From DASRSS01 sp963799045 (GTDB taxonomy: Bacteria > Actinomycetota > Actinomycetes > Mycobacteriales > Jatrophihabitantaceae), in NCBI GenBank assembly GCA_963799045.1, contig CAWCVN010000004.1, positions 186,001-250,000 on the forward strand: DNA of 64,000 nucleotides, in the 5' to 3' direction. The notes below the pieces were generated by a model. It saw only the letters and a program-made list of their open reading frames with translations. It did no database searches and was not told the DNA's origin. Positions 23,622 to 32,417 of this stretch are shown piece after piece; position 1 is the stretch's first letter, and each line of letters opens with the position of its first letter. The position numbers were made by a program, and so were the translations under genes.

Positions 23622-25461
23622 CTAGAAGCTCGCCTCATCGACGTCCATCAGCGCGTTGTCGGTCGTCTCGACGACCTGGCGGCGCGCCGTGAGCTCGGGC
23701 AGCACCGTCTGGGCGAAGAAGCGCGCGACCGCCGGCTTGCCCCGGTAGAAGGCGCGGTCGGCATCGGAGATGGAGTTCGCGTCCAGCTTCGTCAGCGCCA
23801 CGGCGGCCTGCTCGCAGCAGCAGGTAGCCGACCATCAGGTCGCCCGCCGACATCAGCAGCCGGGTCGCGTTCTGGCCGACCTTGTAGACGTTGGCGACGT
23901 CTTCCTGCGCGCTCATCAGCTGGTTGAACATGGCCGCCGTCATCGCGCCGAAGTCCTCGAGCGCCTTGGTCAGCAGCGCGTGCTCCTCCTTCAGCCGGCC
24001 CTCGTCGGCGATCGACTCGAGGAACTCGGTGATCTCGGTCGAGATCGCGCCCAGCGCGGCGCCCTTGTTCTTCACGATCTTGCGGAAGAAGAAGTCCTGG
24101 CCCTGGATCGCGGTCGTGCCCTCGTAGAGGGTGTCGATCTTCGCGTCGCGGATGTACTGCTCGAGCGGGTAGTCCTGCAGGTAGCCCGAACCGCCGAAGG
24201 TCTGCAGTGCCTGCGCGAGCTGGTCGTAGGAGCGCTCCGAGCCGGCGCCCTTGACGATCGGCAGCAGCAGGTCGTTGATGGCCTCGTCGAGGCTGGCGTC
24301 ACCGCCGTCGGCCTGGCCGAGGATGATGCGGTCCTGCGCGGTCGCGGTGTAGTAGACCAGCGCGCGCAGTCCCTCGGCGTAGGCCTTGTTCAGCATCAGG
24401 CTGCGGCGCACGTCGGGGTGGTGGATGATCGTCACGCGTGGGGCGCTCTTGTCCGAGGACTTGGTGAGGTCGGCCGACTGCACGCGGGTCTTGGCGTACT
24501 CGAGCGCGTTGAGGTAGCCGGTCGACAGCGTCGCGATGGCCTTGGTGCCGACCATCATCCGCGCGTGCTCGATGACCTGGAACATCTGCGCGATGCCGTC
24601 GTGCACGTCGCCGACGAGCCAGCCCTTGGCCGGGATCCCGTCGATCTCGCCGAAGCGCAGCTCGCAGGTAGTCGAGGCCTTCAGCCCCATCTTGTGCTCG
24701 ACATTGGTGACGAACACACCGTTGCGCTCGCCGAGTTCACCGGTGTCGGGGTCGAAGTGCCACTCGGGCACCACGAACAGCGACAGCCCCTTGGTGCCTG
24801 GGCCGGCGCCGTCGGGCCGGGCCAGTACCAGATGGACGACGTTCTCGACCATGTCGTTGACAGCCGAGGTGATGAATCGCTTGACGCCCTCGATGTGCCA
24901 GGAGCCGTCGGGCTGCTCGGTCGCCTTCGTGCGGCCGGCGCCGACGTCCGAACCGGCGTCCGGCTCGGTCAGGACCATGGTGGCGCCCCAGCCGCGGTCG
25001 ACCATGCGCTGGGCCATCTTCTTCTGGGTCTCGTTGCCGTTCTTGTAGAGGATGCCGGCGAACGGCGCGCCCGCCTGGTACATGTGCAGCGACGGGTTGG
25101 CGCCGAGGACCTGTTCGGCGACCGCCCAGACCAGCGCGCGGGGGACGAGTTGCCCGCCCAGCTCGGGGATGGTCTCGACGCGCCACCACTCACTGTCGTG
25201 CAGAGCCTTGTAGGACTTCTTCAGCGACTCCGGGATCTTCACCGTGTGCGTGTCCGGGTCGAACACGGGCGGGTGGCGGTCGGCGTCGCTGAACGACTCC
25301 GCGAGCGGCCCTTCGGCGAGCTTGGCGACCTCGGCGATCATGCCGCGGGCCGTCTCCTCGTCGACATCGGCGAACGGGCCGGTGCCCAGGATCTTGTCGG
25401 TACCGAAGACTTCGAACAGGTTGAATTCGATGTCTCGAACGTTGCTCTTGAAGTGGCCCAT
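23622..25461 (-). CDS. Acyl-CoA dehydrogenase, FadE5-like (C-terminal frameshift)
   Basis: About 613 residues when repaired. N-terminal VRDIEFNLFEVFGTDKILG is typical of the long FadE5 branch. TMVLTEPDAGSDVGAGRTKA binds FAD, FITSAVNDM and AQMFQVIEHARMMVGTKAIATLSTGYLNALEYAKTR form the dehydrogenase core, and GGSGYLQDYPLEQYIRDAKIDTLYEGTTAIQGQDF holds the C-terminal FAD contact. A single extra base near 23814 breaks the frame after MVGYLLL. The other frame then continues sensibly (EQAAVALTKLDANSISDADRAFYRGKPAVARFF) to a stop at 23622-23624. It catalyses the first beta-oxidation step. Two TTAC-N6-GTAA operators lie 32-69 bases upstream. Confidence 0.88.
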
Positions 25462-25492
25462 CGCCCGTACTCCCGTGCTCGATCGCGTCTTG

Positions 25493-25530
25493 TTACCCGC
25501 CAGTAACCAATGATACGTACTGGTCAGTAA
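25493..25530. promoter_or_regulatory. Tandem TTAC-N6-GTAA operators before the FadE5-like gene
   Basis: Site 1, TTACCCGCCAGTAA, is at 25493-25506. Site 2, GTACTGGTCAGTAA (one mismatch in the left arm), is at 25517-25530. Their centres are 24 bases apart. They lie 32-69 bases upstream of the start codon, where a TetR-type repressor would block transcription. A related palindrome occurs at 42721-42734 before tetR and fadA2. Confidence 0.6.
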
Positions 25531-25565
25531 CAACGGCAACCGGTGGCGACGCACGTGACCACCAG

Positions 25566-25595
25566 GCGATGAGGCCTCGGTCGAAGAGCCCGCGC
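25566..25595 (+). repeat. Intergenic 30-base repeat, copy A
   Basis: These 30 bases, beginning GCGATGAGGCCTCGG and ending GAAGAGCCCGCGC, recur in inverted orientation at 61803-61832 with one mismatch (29/30). The surrounding gap 25531-25695 also holds short hairpins such as CCGGCCC-GAC-GGGCCGG and echoes of GAAGGGCCGCG, so it looks like a REP-type extragenic palindromic element between serA and the FadE5-like gene. Confidence 0.6.
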
Positions 25596-25695
25596 AGGCG
25601 CGGCCGACGGCCGCTTGCCTGCGGCCCGCGCGATCCGGCCCGACGGGCCGGTCGAAGGGCCGCGTTGCGCGGATCAGGAAGGGCCGCGGATCAAG

Positions 25696-26908
25696 TCAGA
25701 AGATGACGCGGAGGCTGATCGTCTCCGGCAGGGCCCGGACCTGGTCGACGATGGCCTGGGTCGTGCCGCTGGCCGAGTCGGTCACCACGTAACCGAGTTC
25801 CCCGCGGGTGCCGAGCAGCTGGGCCTCGACGTTGACCCCGCCCTCGGCAAGCAGGCCGTTGACGCGGGCCAGCACCCCGGGCACGTTGCGGTGCAGGTAG
25901 ACCATGCGCAGCGTTCCCTCCGCGCGCGGCAGGGTCAGGCTCGGCAGGTTGACGCTCATCGCGGTCGTGCCGTCACGCAGGAAGTCGCGGAACTTACCGG
26001 CCACGAACCGGCCGATGTCCTGTTGCGCCTCCTCGGTCGACCCGCCGATGTGCGGGGTAAGGATCACATTCGGCAGCCCCCGCAGCTCGGAGACGAATTC
26101 GTCGCCGCGGCCCTTGGGCTCGGTCGGGAAGACGTCGACCGCCGCGCCGGCGATGTGGCCGGACTCGATCTCGTGCGCGCAGCGCCGCGTAGTCGACGAC
26201 GAAGCCGCGGGAGAGGTTGAGGAACAGCGCGCCGTCGCGCATCTGCGCGAACTCGGACTCGCCGAACAGGTTCCGGTTCGACTGCCGGCCGTCGACGTGC
26301 AGGGTGACGACGTCGGAGTCGGTCAGCAGCTCCTTGAGTGACAGGCACCGACGGGCGTTGCCGAGAGCGAGCTTGTCCGCGGTGTCGTAGAAGAGCACCT
26401 TCATGCCGATGCTCTCGGCGAGCACCGACAGCTGGGTGCCGATGTTGCCGTAGCCGACGATGCCGAGCGTGCGGCCGCGGACCTCGTGGGCGCCCTCGGC
26501 GCTCTTGTCCCACACGCCGTCGTGCATGCGGTGGTTCTTCTCGGTCAGCCGGCGGGTCATCGCGATGATCTCCGCGATCGCCAGCTCGACCACCGAGCGG
26601 GTGTTGGAGAACGGCGCGTTGAACACCGCGATGCCGTGCTCGGATGCGGCGGACAGGTCGATCTGGTTGGTGCCGATGCAGAACGCGCCGATCGCGGTCA
26701 GCTTGGGTGCCGCCTCGATGACGCGCCGGGTGACGTGGGTCTTGGACCGCAGCCCGAGCAGGGTGACGTCACGGACCTGCTCGACGAGTTCGTCCTCGTC
26801 GAGCGCGTGGGCGACCGTGCGCACCTCGTAGCCCACCGAACTCAGGAGGGACTCCGCGTCGGGGTGGATGCTTTCGACGAGCAGAGCGCGCACGGGCGTG
26901 TTGGTCAC
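25696..26908 (-). CDS. serA: D-3-phosphoglycerate dehydrogenase with ACT domain (one frameshift)
   Basis: About 403 residues when repaired. An N-terminal substrate domain (LGLRSKTHVTRRVIEAAPKLTAIGAFCIGTNQIDL) and an NAD domain (GRTLGIVGYGNIGTQLSVLAESIGMKVLFYD, then LHVDGRQSNRNLF and FLNLSRGFVVDYAALR) are in one frame. An extra base near 26176 moves the rest to another frame, which continues HEIESGHIAGAAVDVFP, VILTPHIGGSTEEAQQDIG and a C-terminal ACT domain (VYLHRNVPGVLARVNGLLAEGGVNVEAQLL). It is the short E. coli-like SerA form, the first step of serine synthesis, with ACT-mediated serine feedback. The gene is essential in minimal media, so the indel is more likely an error than decay. Confidence 0.9.
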
Positions 26909-26968
26909 GATCGGCCTTCGCGGTTCGGAGACGGGACCTAACCAGTCTATGAGCCCGGCCCGCTCCGA

Positions 26969-27490
26969 TTAGCGCCTCTCCCGGCTGATGCCGATCCCGC
27001 CGGGCGTGTCCGCCCCGTAGCGGGCCATTTCGGCGTCGAGGTCGAGCCGGCCGATGCGGGTGCGGGCCGCAAGCGCGTGCTCGTCGAGGCGGTCCGCCGG
27101 CACGATCCAGGCGATCTCGAACTCCAGGCCGTCGGGGTCGTGGCCGTACAACGACTTGGTGGTGCCGTGGTCGGACGCCCCGACCAGCGCCCCGGCCTCG
27201 CGCAGCTGCTGCGCCAGGCCGGCCAGATCGGCGAGCGTGTCGACCTCCCACGCAAGGTGGTAGAGGCCGACGGTGACCCGCCCGGCGGCCGACGGGCCGG
27301 CTGCGTCCCCGATCGCGAACAGGCCGAGGTCGTGGTCGTTGCTCGACCCGGGCGCGCGCAGGAACGCTGCGCCGGGCAGGGCGGACATCCCCTCGATGGC
27401 GGCGAAACCGAGCACATCGCGGTAGAAGGCAACGCTGCGGTCGAGGTCGCGGACGTACAGCACGGCATGGTTCAGGCGGTGGATCGGCAT
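26969..27490 (-). CDS. VOC-family (glyoxalase/extradiol dioxygenase-like) protein
   Basis: 173 residues. RLNHAVLYVRDLDRSVAFYRDVLGF (metal His H8), VGLYHLAWEVDTLADLAGLAQQLREAG (His of the second half) and KSLYGHDPDGLEFEIAWIVP (Glu) give the H-H-E metal triad expected of catechol-2,3-dioxygenase-like enzymes. The substrate is unknown. It is divergent from a MarR regulator across a 66-base gap holding a TTGA/TCAA palindrome, so it is probably the regulator's target and may handle an aromatic compound or an electrophile. Confidence 0.82.
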   Translation of the reverse strand: MPIHRLNHAVLYVRDLDRSVAFYRDVLGFAAIEGMSALPGAAFLRAPGSSNDHDLGLFAIGDAAGPSAAGRVTVGLYHLAWEVDTLADLAGLAQQLREAGALVGASDHGTTKSLYGHDPDGLEFEIAWIVPADRLDEHALAARTRIGRLDLDAEMARYGADTPGGIGISRERR

Positions 27491-27527
27491 CTGGCTCCTT
27501 CGTCACCACCAGCATCCCACAAAGTAA

Positions 27528-27539
27528 TTGAGCGTTCAA
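27528..27539. promoter_or_regulatory. MarR operator candidate
   Basis: TTGAGCGTTCAA is a 12-base near-perfect palindrome (arms TTGA and TCAA) between the divergent VOC and marR genes, 18 bases before the marR start and 38 bases from the VOC start. Winged-helix MarR proteins typically bind such TTGAAC/GTTCAA-like dyads. Confidence 0.6.
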
Positions 27540-27556
27540 CCGCGTAGGCTGCAGCT

Positions 27557-28033
27557 GTGGCGACCCGATGGCTCAGTACGGACGAGCAGCGCGCCTGGCG
27601 CGCCTACCTCGAGGCGACGCAGCTGCTGCTCGACGCACTCGATCGACAGCTGCAGGCCGAGTCGAACATGCCGCACGGCTACTACGAGATCCTGGTCCGG
27701 CTCTCCGAGGCGCCCGGCCGCGCCGTGCGGATGGGCGAACTGGCCGAGCGCACCCGCTCCTCCCGCAGCCGCCTCTCGCACGCCGTGGCCCGCCTCGAGG
27801 AGCGCGGCTGGGTGCGCCGCAGCGACGCGCTCTGCGACCGGCGCGGTCAGGTGGCGACGCTGACCGATACCGGCTACGCCGTCCTCGCCGCCGCCGCGCC
27901 CGGCCACGTGGCCGAGGTACGCGCGCACGTCATCGACCGGCTCACCCCCGACCAACTCGCCCAGCTCGAAGCAATCGGACAGGCGGTCACCGCCGGGTTC
28001 GATGCGAGCCCAGATCAGCCCCAGCCGTGCTGA
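27557..28033 (+). CDS. MarR family transcriptional regulator
   Basis: 158 residues. The winged helix is clear: YYEILVRLSEAPGRAVRMGELAERTRSSRSRLSHAVARLEERGWVRRSDALCDRRGQVATLTDTGYAVLAAAAPGH (about 42-118), containing the DxRG/R wing motif as CDRRGQ. Long helices on either side form the dimer interface. GTG 27557 is used. It is divergent from the VOC protein and shares the TTGA/TCAA operator. The last 19 bases overlap the 3' end of the convergent secreted-protein gene. Confidence 0.87.
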   Translation: MATRWLSTDEQRAWRAYLEATQLLLDALDRQLQAESNMPHGYYEILVRLSEAPGRAVRMGELAERTRSSRSRLSHAVARLEERGWVRRSDALCDRRGQVATLTDTGYAVLAAAAPGHVAEVRAHVIDRLTPDQLAQLEAIGQAVTAGFDASPDQPQPC

Positions 28034-28779
28034 TGCCAGTGGCGCCCCCAGTCGCCGCGCCCGCCACGGTCGCCACCATCCCCCCAGTACCGTTCGCCCG
28101 CGCGCTCGGCAACCCTGCTGTCGCCGGCCCGCGCCGCGTAGCGGTAGGACGCGACCCGCACCGCGACCGAGGTCGGGGAGGCCGCGCCGGGGTGGTCACA
28201 GTGACGGCCCCAGCCGGCATCCGGCTCGGCGCTGTCGCGTGCCGCTGCCGAGTGGGTGGCCTCACGCATGTCCGTCAGCGCGGCGTTGCGCGCCTGCCTG
28301 CGCATCGCCTTCCGCGCGGCGACGCTCCGCGTGTGCTTGCCGGTCCGCCGTGCGGCATCGCCAGGGTGCGCCAGCGGTTGCGGCCACCGGGGCCTGGGCA
28401 GCGAGGCGAGCGCCGAGGCTACGAGCTGGCGCAGCTGGGCCTTGCTGGTCGCCGCGTCGACGCTCGCCTTGAACTGCTGCAGCGCGGTCTCGGCCTTGCC
28501 GACGCTGGCCAACGCGGCGACCCGCTGTGCTGCCGTCAAGTACGTGTCGGCCCGCGCGGCCGCCGCGAGGTGGTTCAGCCACGCGGTACGGTGCGAGACG
28601 AATGAGTCGATCCAGGCCTGCTCTTGCGCCAACGTCGGCTCGGGCAACGGGTGCGTCGCGGCAGAGTCCGTGCCGGCGGTGCCAACGGTGCCGTGCGCGA
28701 GCGCAGGTGCGGTCACTCCGAAGCACAGCACTGCTGCTCCACTGGCGATACCGATCCGGGACATCCTCGTGCGGTTCAT
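28015..28779 (-). CDS. Secreted protein of unknown function, basic C-terminus
   Basis: 254 residues from ATG 28777-28779, preceded by GAGGAG five bases upstream. A signal peptide is evident (SRIGIASGAAVLCFGVTAPALA, cleavage likely after ALA-HG near 29). The next 110 residues are helical, with regularly spaced Ala/Leu and a possible coiled region (EQAWIDSFVSHRTAWLNHLAAAARAD, AALASVGKAETALQQFKASVDAATSKAQLRQLVASALASL). The rest is rich in Arg, His, Gly and Trp and ends WGRHWHQHGWG. Histidine density suggests metal binding, but no family is recognised. It is divergent from MscS across an array of palindromes. Confidence 0.6.
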   Translation of the reverse strand: MNRTRMSRIGIASGAAVLCFGVTAPALAHGTVGTAGTDSAATHPLPEPTLAQEQAWIDSFVSHRTAWLNHLAAAARADTYLTAAQRVAALASVGKAETALQQFKASVDAATSKAQLRQLVASALASLPRPRWPQPLAHPGDAARRTGKHTRSVAARKAMRRQARNAALTDMREATHSAAARDSAEPDAGWGRHCDHPGAASPTSVAVRVASYRYAARAGDSRVAERAGERYWGDGGDRGGRGDWGRHWHQHGWG

Positions 28780-28791
28780 CTCAACTCCTCG

Positions 28792-28816
28792 GGTTCGGTT
28801 GAACCAGGATTGGTTC
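28792..28816. promoter_or_regulatory. Overlapping GGTTC/GAACC palindromes
   Basis: Three half-sites alternate: GGTTC (28792-28796), GAACC(A) (28801-28806) and (T)GGTTC (28811-28816). They make two overlapping perfect palindromes, GGTTC-N4-GAACC and GAACCA-N4-TGGTTC. The array lies 13 bases upstream of the secreted-protein start and about 70 bases before the divergent MscS gene, in the most AT-rich stretch of the neighbourhood. It looks like a cooperative repressor site; the binding protein is unknown. Confidence 0.5.
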
Positions 28817-28885
28817 CGCTGACGGGCGGTACCCGACCTTCGTATTAGAAATACCACAAAATAGACATTCGGAGGTGATCGGACG

Positions 28886-29950
28886 GTGACCTTGACCGCT
28901 GCCCTCACGCTCGCGTCAGCCTGCGTCGGTGCCGGGCTGGTCGGCTGGCTGACCGGCGTGCTGGTGCGGCTGTTCGCGCGGCGGCGGCCGTTCCTGGAGA
29001 CCGCGGACCGCAGGACCCGGTGGCCGTGGATCGCGACCCTGGTGACCAGCGCCGCGCTCGCGTCGGCCCCGACCGTGCATGCGCACGGCAACGCCGACGC
29101 GGCGCTGCGGCACGGCCTGCTCGTCCTCCTGATCGGGTCGGTCACCTGGCTGGCCGTCCGGATCGTCCGGGTGGTCGAGGATGCCGCGCTGATCAGGCTG
29201 CGCATGGACGTCGCGAACAACCGCAAGATCCGCAAGGTCCGCACCCAGGTGACGATCCTGCGGCGGGTCGTAGCTGCGGTGTTCGTGCTGCTGGGGATCG
29301 CCACGGCACTGATGACCTTCAGCGCGGTCCGCACTCTCGGCACGTCGCTGCTCGCCTCGGCGGGTCTGGCCGGCGTCGTCGGCGGCCTGGCCGCCCAGAG
29401 CGTGCTGGGCAACGTGTTCGCTGGGCTGCAGTTGGCCTTCAACGACGCACTGCGGGTGGATGACGTCGCCGTCGTGCAGGGCGAATGGGGACGCGTCGAG
29501 GAGCTGACCCTCACCTACGTGGTGATGCACCTGTGGGATGAGCGCAGGCTGGTGCTGCCCACGACCTACTTCACCACGCAGCCGTTCCAGAACTGGACAC
29601 GCACCAGCGCCCGCAACCTGGGCAGCGTGCTGCTGTACCTGGACTACACCGCTCCGATCGAGGCGCTGCGCACCGAAGCCGAGCGCATCGTGCGGGCCTC
29701 GCCGCTGTGGGACAAGCAGTCCTGGGGGCTGCAGGTGACCGACGCGACCGAGCACACCATTCAGGTCCGGATCCTGGCCAGCGCGCGGGACTCCGGGTCG
29801 GCGTTCAGCCTGCGTTGTGACATCCGCGAGAAGCTGCTGGCCTGGATCAACCAGAACGCGCCGGGCGCCCTGCCGGTGTCGCGGATCAGCGCCCGCGACG
29901 GCAGCGACAGCTCCGTGACGCTGACCAAGCAGGCCGACGCCGAGGTGTAG
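28886..29950 (+). CDS. Mechanosensitive ion channel, MscS family
   Basis: 354 residues. Hydrophobic segments at about 5-30, 48-68, 76-96 and 124-145 precede the pore helix TLGTSLLASAGLAGVVGGLAAQSVLGNVFAGLQLAFNDALRVDD (about 149-192), with the Gly/Ala packing and Asn of MscS TM3. The beta domain VQGEWGRVEELTLTYVVMHLWDERRLVLPTTYFTTQPFQNWTR and a C-terminal alpha/beta domain follow. It opens under membrane tension to release solutes in osmotic downshock. GTG 28886 has GGAGGTG about 12 bases upstream. Confidence 0.9.
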   Translation: MTLTAALTLASACVGAGLVGWLTGVLVRLFARRRPFLETADRRTRWPWIATLVTSAALASAPTVHAHGNADAALRHGLLVLLIGSVTWLAVRIVRVVEDAALIRLRMDVANNRKIRKVRTQVTILRRVVAAVFVLLGIATALMTFSAVRTLGTSLLASAGLAGVVGGLAAQSVLGNVFAGLQLAFNDALRVDDVAVVQGEWGRVEELTLTYVVMHLWDERRLVLPTTYFTTQPFQNWTRTSARNLGSVLLYLDYTAPIEALRTEAERIVRASPLWDKQSWGLQVTDATEHTIQVRILASARDSGSAFSLRCDIREKLLAWINQNAPGALPVSRISARDGSDSSVTLTKQADAEV

Positions 29951-29966
29951 CCGCGCGCAGCGGCCC

Positions 29967-30040
29967 TGGAGCCGGTGACGGGAATCGAACCCGCGCAATC
30001 TGCTTGGGAAGCAGAGACTCTGCCATTGAGCTACACCGGC
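29967..30040 (-). tRNA. tRNA-Gly (anticodon CCC)
   Basis: The minus strand folds as a complete cloverleaf. The acceptor arm GCCGGTG (30034-30040) pairs with CACCGGC (29971-29977), with encoded discriminator T and CCA. The anticodon stem TCTGC/GCAGA holds the loop TTCCCAA, so the anticodon is CCC. The T arm carries GGTTCGATTCC. It reads GGG glycine codons. Confidence 0.95.
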
Positions 30041-30075
30041 GGAACGCGGCTGATAGTACCGCTACCGTCTGAGGG

Positions 30076-31016
30076 ATGCAGACGCTGCGCACCCCCGAGG
30101 ACCGCTTCGCCGACCTGCCCGATTTCGGCTACGAGCCGCATTACGCCGAAGTGCCGGCCCCGGACGGCGACGGCGCGCTGCGGATGGCGTGGGTGGAGGA
30201 CGGCCCGGCCGACGGCGAGCCGGTGCTGCTGCTGCACGGCGAGCCGTCGTGGTCGTTCCTGTACCGCAAGATGATCCCGGTGCTCGCCGCCGCCGGCCTG
30301 CGCGCGATCGCGCCGGACCTGGTCGGCTTCGGCCGCTCGGACAAGCCCGCCTCGCCGCGATGAGCACAGCTATGCCCGGCACGTCGAGTGGGTGCGCGCC
30401 CTCGCCTTCGACGTCCTCGACCTGCGGCAGGTGACCCTCGTCGGCCAGGACTGGGGCGGCCTGATCGGGCTGCGGCTCGCCGGCCGAGCACCCGGACCGC
30501 TTCGCCCGCATCGTGGCGGCGAACACCGGCCTGCCGACCGGCGACCACCCGATGCCCGAGATCTGGCACGCCGTTCCGCGAGGCCGTGCGCACCGCTCCC
30601 GACGTTGGACGTCGCGCGCTTCGTCCAGAGCGGCTGCCAGCGCCCGATCGACGAGGCGGTGCGCGCTGCCTACGACGCGCCGTTCCCGGACGAGGAGTTC
30701 AAGGCCGGCGCCCGAGCCATGCCCGAATCTCGTCCCGACCACGCCGGACGACCCGGCGACGGAGGCGAACCGGGCCGCGTGGGCCGTGCTGGCCGCATCA
30801 CCCACGCCGGTGCTGGTCGCGTTCAGCGACGGCGACCCGATCACGGGCGCGATGGCGCCGATCCTCAAGCGGGTGATGCCGGGCGCGCAGGGCCGCGAGC
30901 ACCCGGTCATCGCCGGCGCGGGGCACTTCCTGCAGGAGGACGCCGGCGAGGAGCTCGCCGCCCGGATCGTCGAGTTCGTCACGGCCACACCCCTCGCTGC
31001 GGACCCGACCCAGTAG
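30076..31016 (+). pseudogene. Haloalkane dehalogenase-like alpha/beta hydrolase with five +1 frameshifts
   Basis: When five single extra bases (near 30355, 30482, 30573, 30599 and 30722) are ignored, one protein of about 312 residues appears. Its parts are YEPHYAEVPAPDGDGALRMAWVEDG, VLLLHGEPSWSFLYRKMIPVL (HGEP oxyanion loop), DLVGFGRSDKP, VTLVGQDWGGLIGLRLA (nucleophile elbow, Asp in GQDWGG), FPDEEFKAGARAMP, PVLVAFSDGDPIT (acid) and GAGHFLQEDAGEELAARI (His). The GQDWGG nucleophile is that of haloalkane dehalogenases and epoxide hydrolases. All interruptions are insertions of C or G, which suggests sequencing error, but as written the gene cannot make the enzyme. Confidence 0.8.
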
Positions 31017-31026
31017 CCTCACGCCC

Positions 31027-31605
31027 ATGCTCCTGTCAGACCGCGACCTCCGCGCCGAGGTCGCCGCGAAACGTCTGGTGCTCGAGCCGTGGGATCCGGA
31101 GCTGGTTCAGCCGTCGAGCATCGACGTCCGGCTCGACCGGTACTTCCGGGTCTTCAACAACTCGCAGTACACGCACATCGACCCCGCGGTGCAGCAGGAC
31201 GAGCTGACCACGCTGGTCGAGCCCAAGGGCGACGATCCGTTCGTGCTGCATCCCAACGAGTTCGTGCTGGGCTCGACGCTCGAGGTCGTCTCGCTGCCCG
31301 ACGACCTGGCCGGCCGGTTGGAGGGGAAGAGCTCGCTGGGCCGGCTCGGCCTGCTCACCCACTCGACCGCCGGGTTCATCGACCCCGGCTTCTCCGGGCA
31401 CATCACCCTGGAGCTGTCCAACGTGGCGAACCTGCCGATAATGCTCTGGCCCGGCATGAAGATCGGCCAGCTGTGCCTGTTCCGCCTCTCCTCGGCCGCG
31501 GAGCACCCGTACGGCTCGGCGCAGTACGGCTCGCGGTATCAGGGCCAGCGCGGCCCGACGCCGAGCCGCTCCTACCAGAACTTCCGGCGCTGGCCGACGT
31601 CCTGA
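31027..31605 (+). CDS. dcd: dCTP deaminase, probably bifunctional dCTP deaminase/dUTPase
   Basis: 192 residues. MLLSDRDLRAEVAAKRLVLEPWDPELVQPSSIDVRLDRYFRVFNN is the Dcd N-terminus; LAGRLEGKSSLGRLGLLTHSTAGFIDPGFSGHITLELSN contains the catalytic E and the SSLGR nucleotide loop. The C-terminal flap is GSRYQGQRGPTPSRSYQNF. The actinobacterial homologue removes both the amino group and pyrophosphate of dCTP to give dUMP. Normal length, intact. It starts 10 bases after the dehalogenase-like gene. Confidence 0.95.
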   Translation: MLLSDRDLRAEVAAKRLVLEPWDPELVQPSSIDVRLDRYFRVFNNSQYTHIDPAVQQDELTTLVEPKGDDPFVLHPNEFVLGSTLEVVSLPDDLAGRLEGKSSLGRLGLLTHSTAGFIDPGFSGHITLELSNVANLPIMLWPGMKIGQLCLFRLSSAAEHPYGSAQYGSRYQGQRGPTPSRSYQNFRRWPTS

Positions 31606-31630
31606 CTGCGCGGCCGAGACGCCGTCAGCG

Positions 31631-31646
31631 GGCGGCCGGAGCCGCC
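31631..31646. terminator. Stem-loop between convergent genes
   Basis: GGCGGC (31631-31636) and GCCGCC (31641-31646) with a CGGA tetraloop lie between the convergent dcd and maleylpyruvate-isomerase-like genes. No T-run follows, as is common for actinobacterial terminators. Confidence 0.35.
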
Positions 31647-31680
31647 TGCCGGTAGACCCGGTCGGTAGGGCAGGACGCGT

Positions 31681-32409
31681 TCAGCTCCACCGGACTCGCA
31701 CCCCGCGCCACAGCGCGGCGACGGCCGGATCGCCGCCGACGCTCGCCCCCGAGTCGCGGTTCCACAGCCACAGGTAGAGCTCCGAGGAGGTGCCCGAGAT
31801 CGCGGCGTCACCGGCCCGCCCGGCGGCCGGCTCGGCCACGATCCGCTCGCCGCCCAGGACGATCAGCCAGTCCGGGCCGTCGCTGGCGTGCAGCGCGATC
31901 GTCGCCTGCCGCTCGATGCGGTTGGAACGCCGGGTCGCGAAGCCCTGCACCAGCTCGGCGATGCCGTCCTGGGCGAGGTCGGCCGCGAAGCCGACCGGAC
32001 CCGAACCGGCCGCGGCCTCGGCGTCGGCCCGATGCACGGCCGTCTCGTGCGCCTGGCGCCGCGCCCAGAATGTCAGCGGCGTCGCCGCGGGCAGGAACGC
32101 CGCGCAGTCCAGGTCGGCGGGCGCCGCGCGCAGGGTGGCCACCAGCTCCGCGTGTCCCTCGAGGAACCAGTCGAGCAGGTCGTCGTCGGGGCCGGTGCCC
32201 ACGGCCGCCCCTGCCGCGGTGTCAAAGCTCTGCCCGCGGGTGGCGACGATGTCCGCCGCCCACCGGTGGACGCCGCCGACGTGCGTGACCAGTTCGCGGA
32301 CCGTCCACCGTGTTCGGGGTACCGGCGCGTCCGCTCCGGCCCGCCGGGCGGCGTGCGCGAGCAGCGGACCCTGCTCGGCCAGGTGATCGATCAGCGTCGA
32401 GACCTCCAC
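31681..32409 (-). CDS. Maleylpyruvate isomerase family (mycothiol-dependent, DinB-like) protein
   Basis: 242 residues. LIDHLAEQGPLLAHAARRAGADAPVPRTRWTVRELVTHVGGVHRWAADIV (His of the DinB metal site, about 38-47) and LTFWARRQAHETAVHRADAEAA (the second HExxxHRxD-type metal motif, about 127-148) define the N-terminal helical bundle. A C-terminal beta domain with GTSSELYLWLWNRDSG is the usual tail of this actinobacterial family. Such proteins use mycothiol as cofactor; most substrates are unknown. GTG 32409 is chosen. It starts nine bases after ilvE ends. Confidence 0.78.
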   Translation of the reverse strand: MEVSTLIDHLAEQGPLLAHAARRAGADAPVPRTRWTVRELVTHVGGVHRWAADIVATRGQSFDTAAGAAVGTGPDDDLLDWFLEGHAELVATLRAAPADLDCAAFLPAATPLTFWARRQAHETAVHRADAEAAAGSGPVGFAADLAQDGIAELVQGFATRRSNRIERQATIALHASDGPDWLIVLGGERIVAEPAAGRAGDAAISGTSSELYLWLWNRDSGASVGGDPAVAALWRGVRVRWS

Positions 32410-32417
32410 GACGCAGA

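Noticed and set aside
23770..25506. A 578-codon open frame on the plus strand opposite the FadE5-like gene
   Set aside because: It is the antisense mirror of a clear acyl-CoA dehydrogenase in GC-rich DNA; its residues are Val/Gly/Arg/Asp/His biased with no motif.
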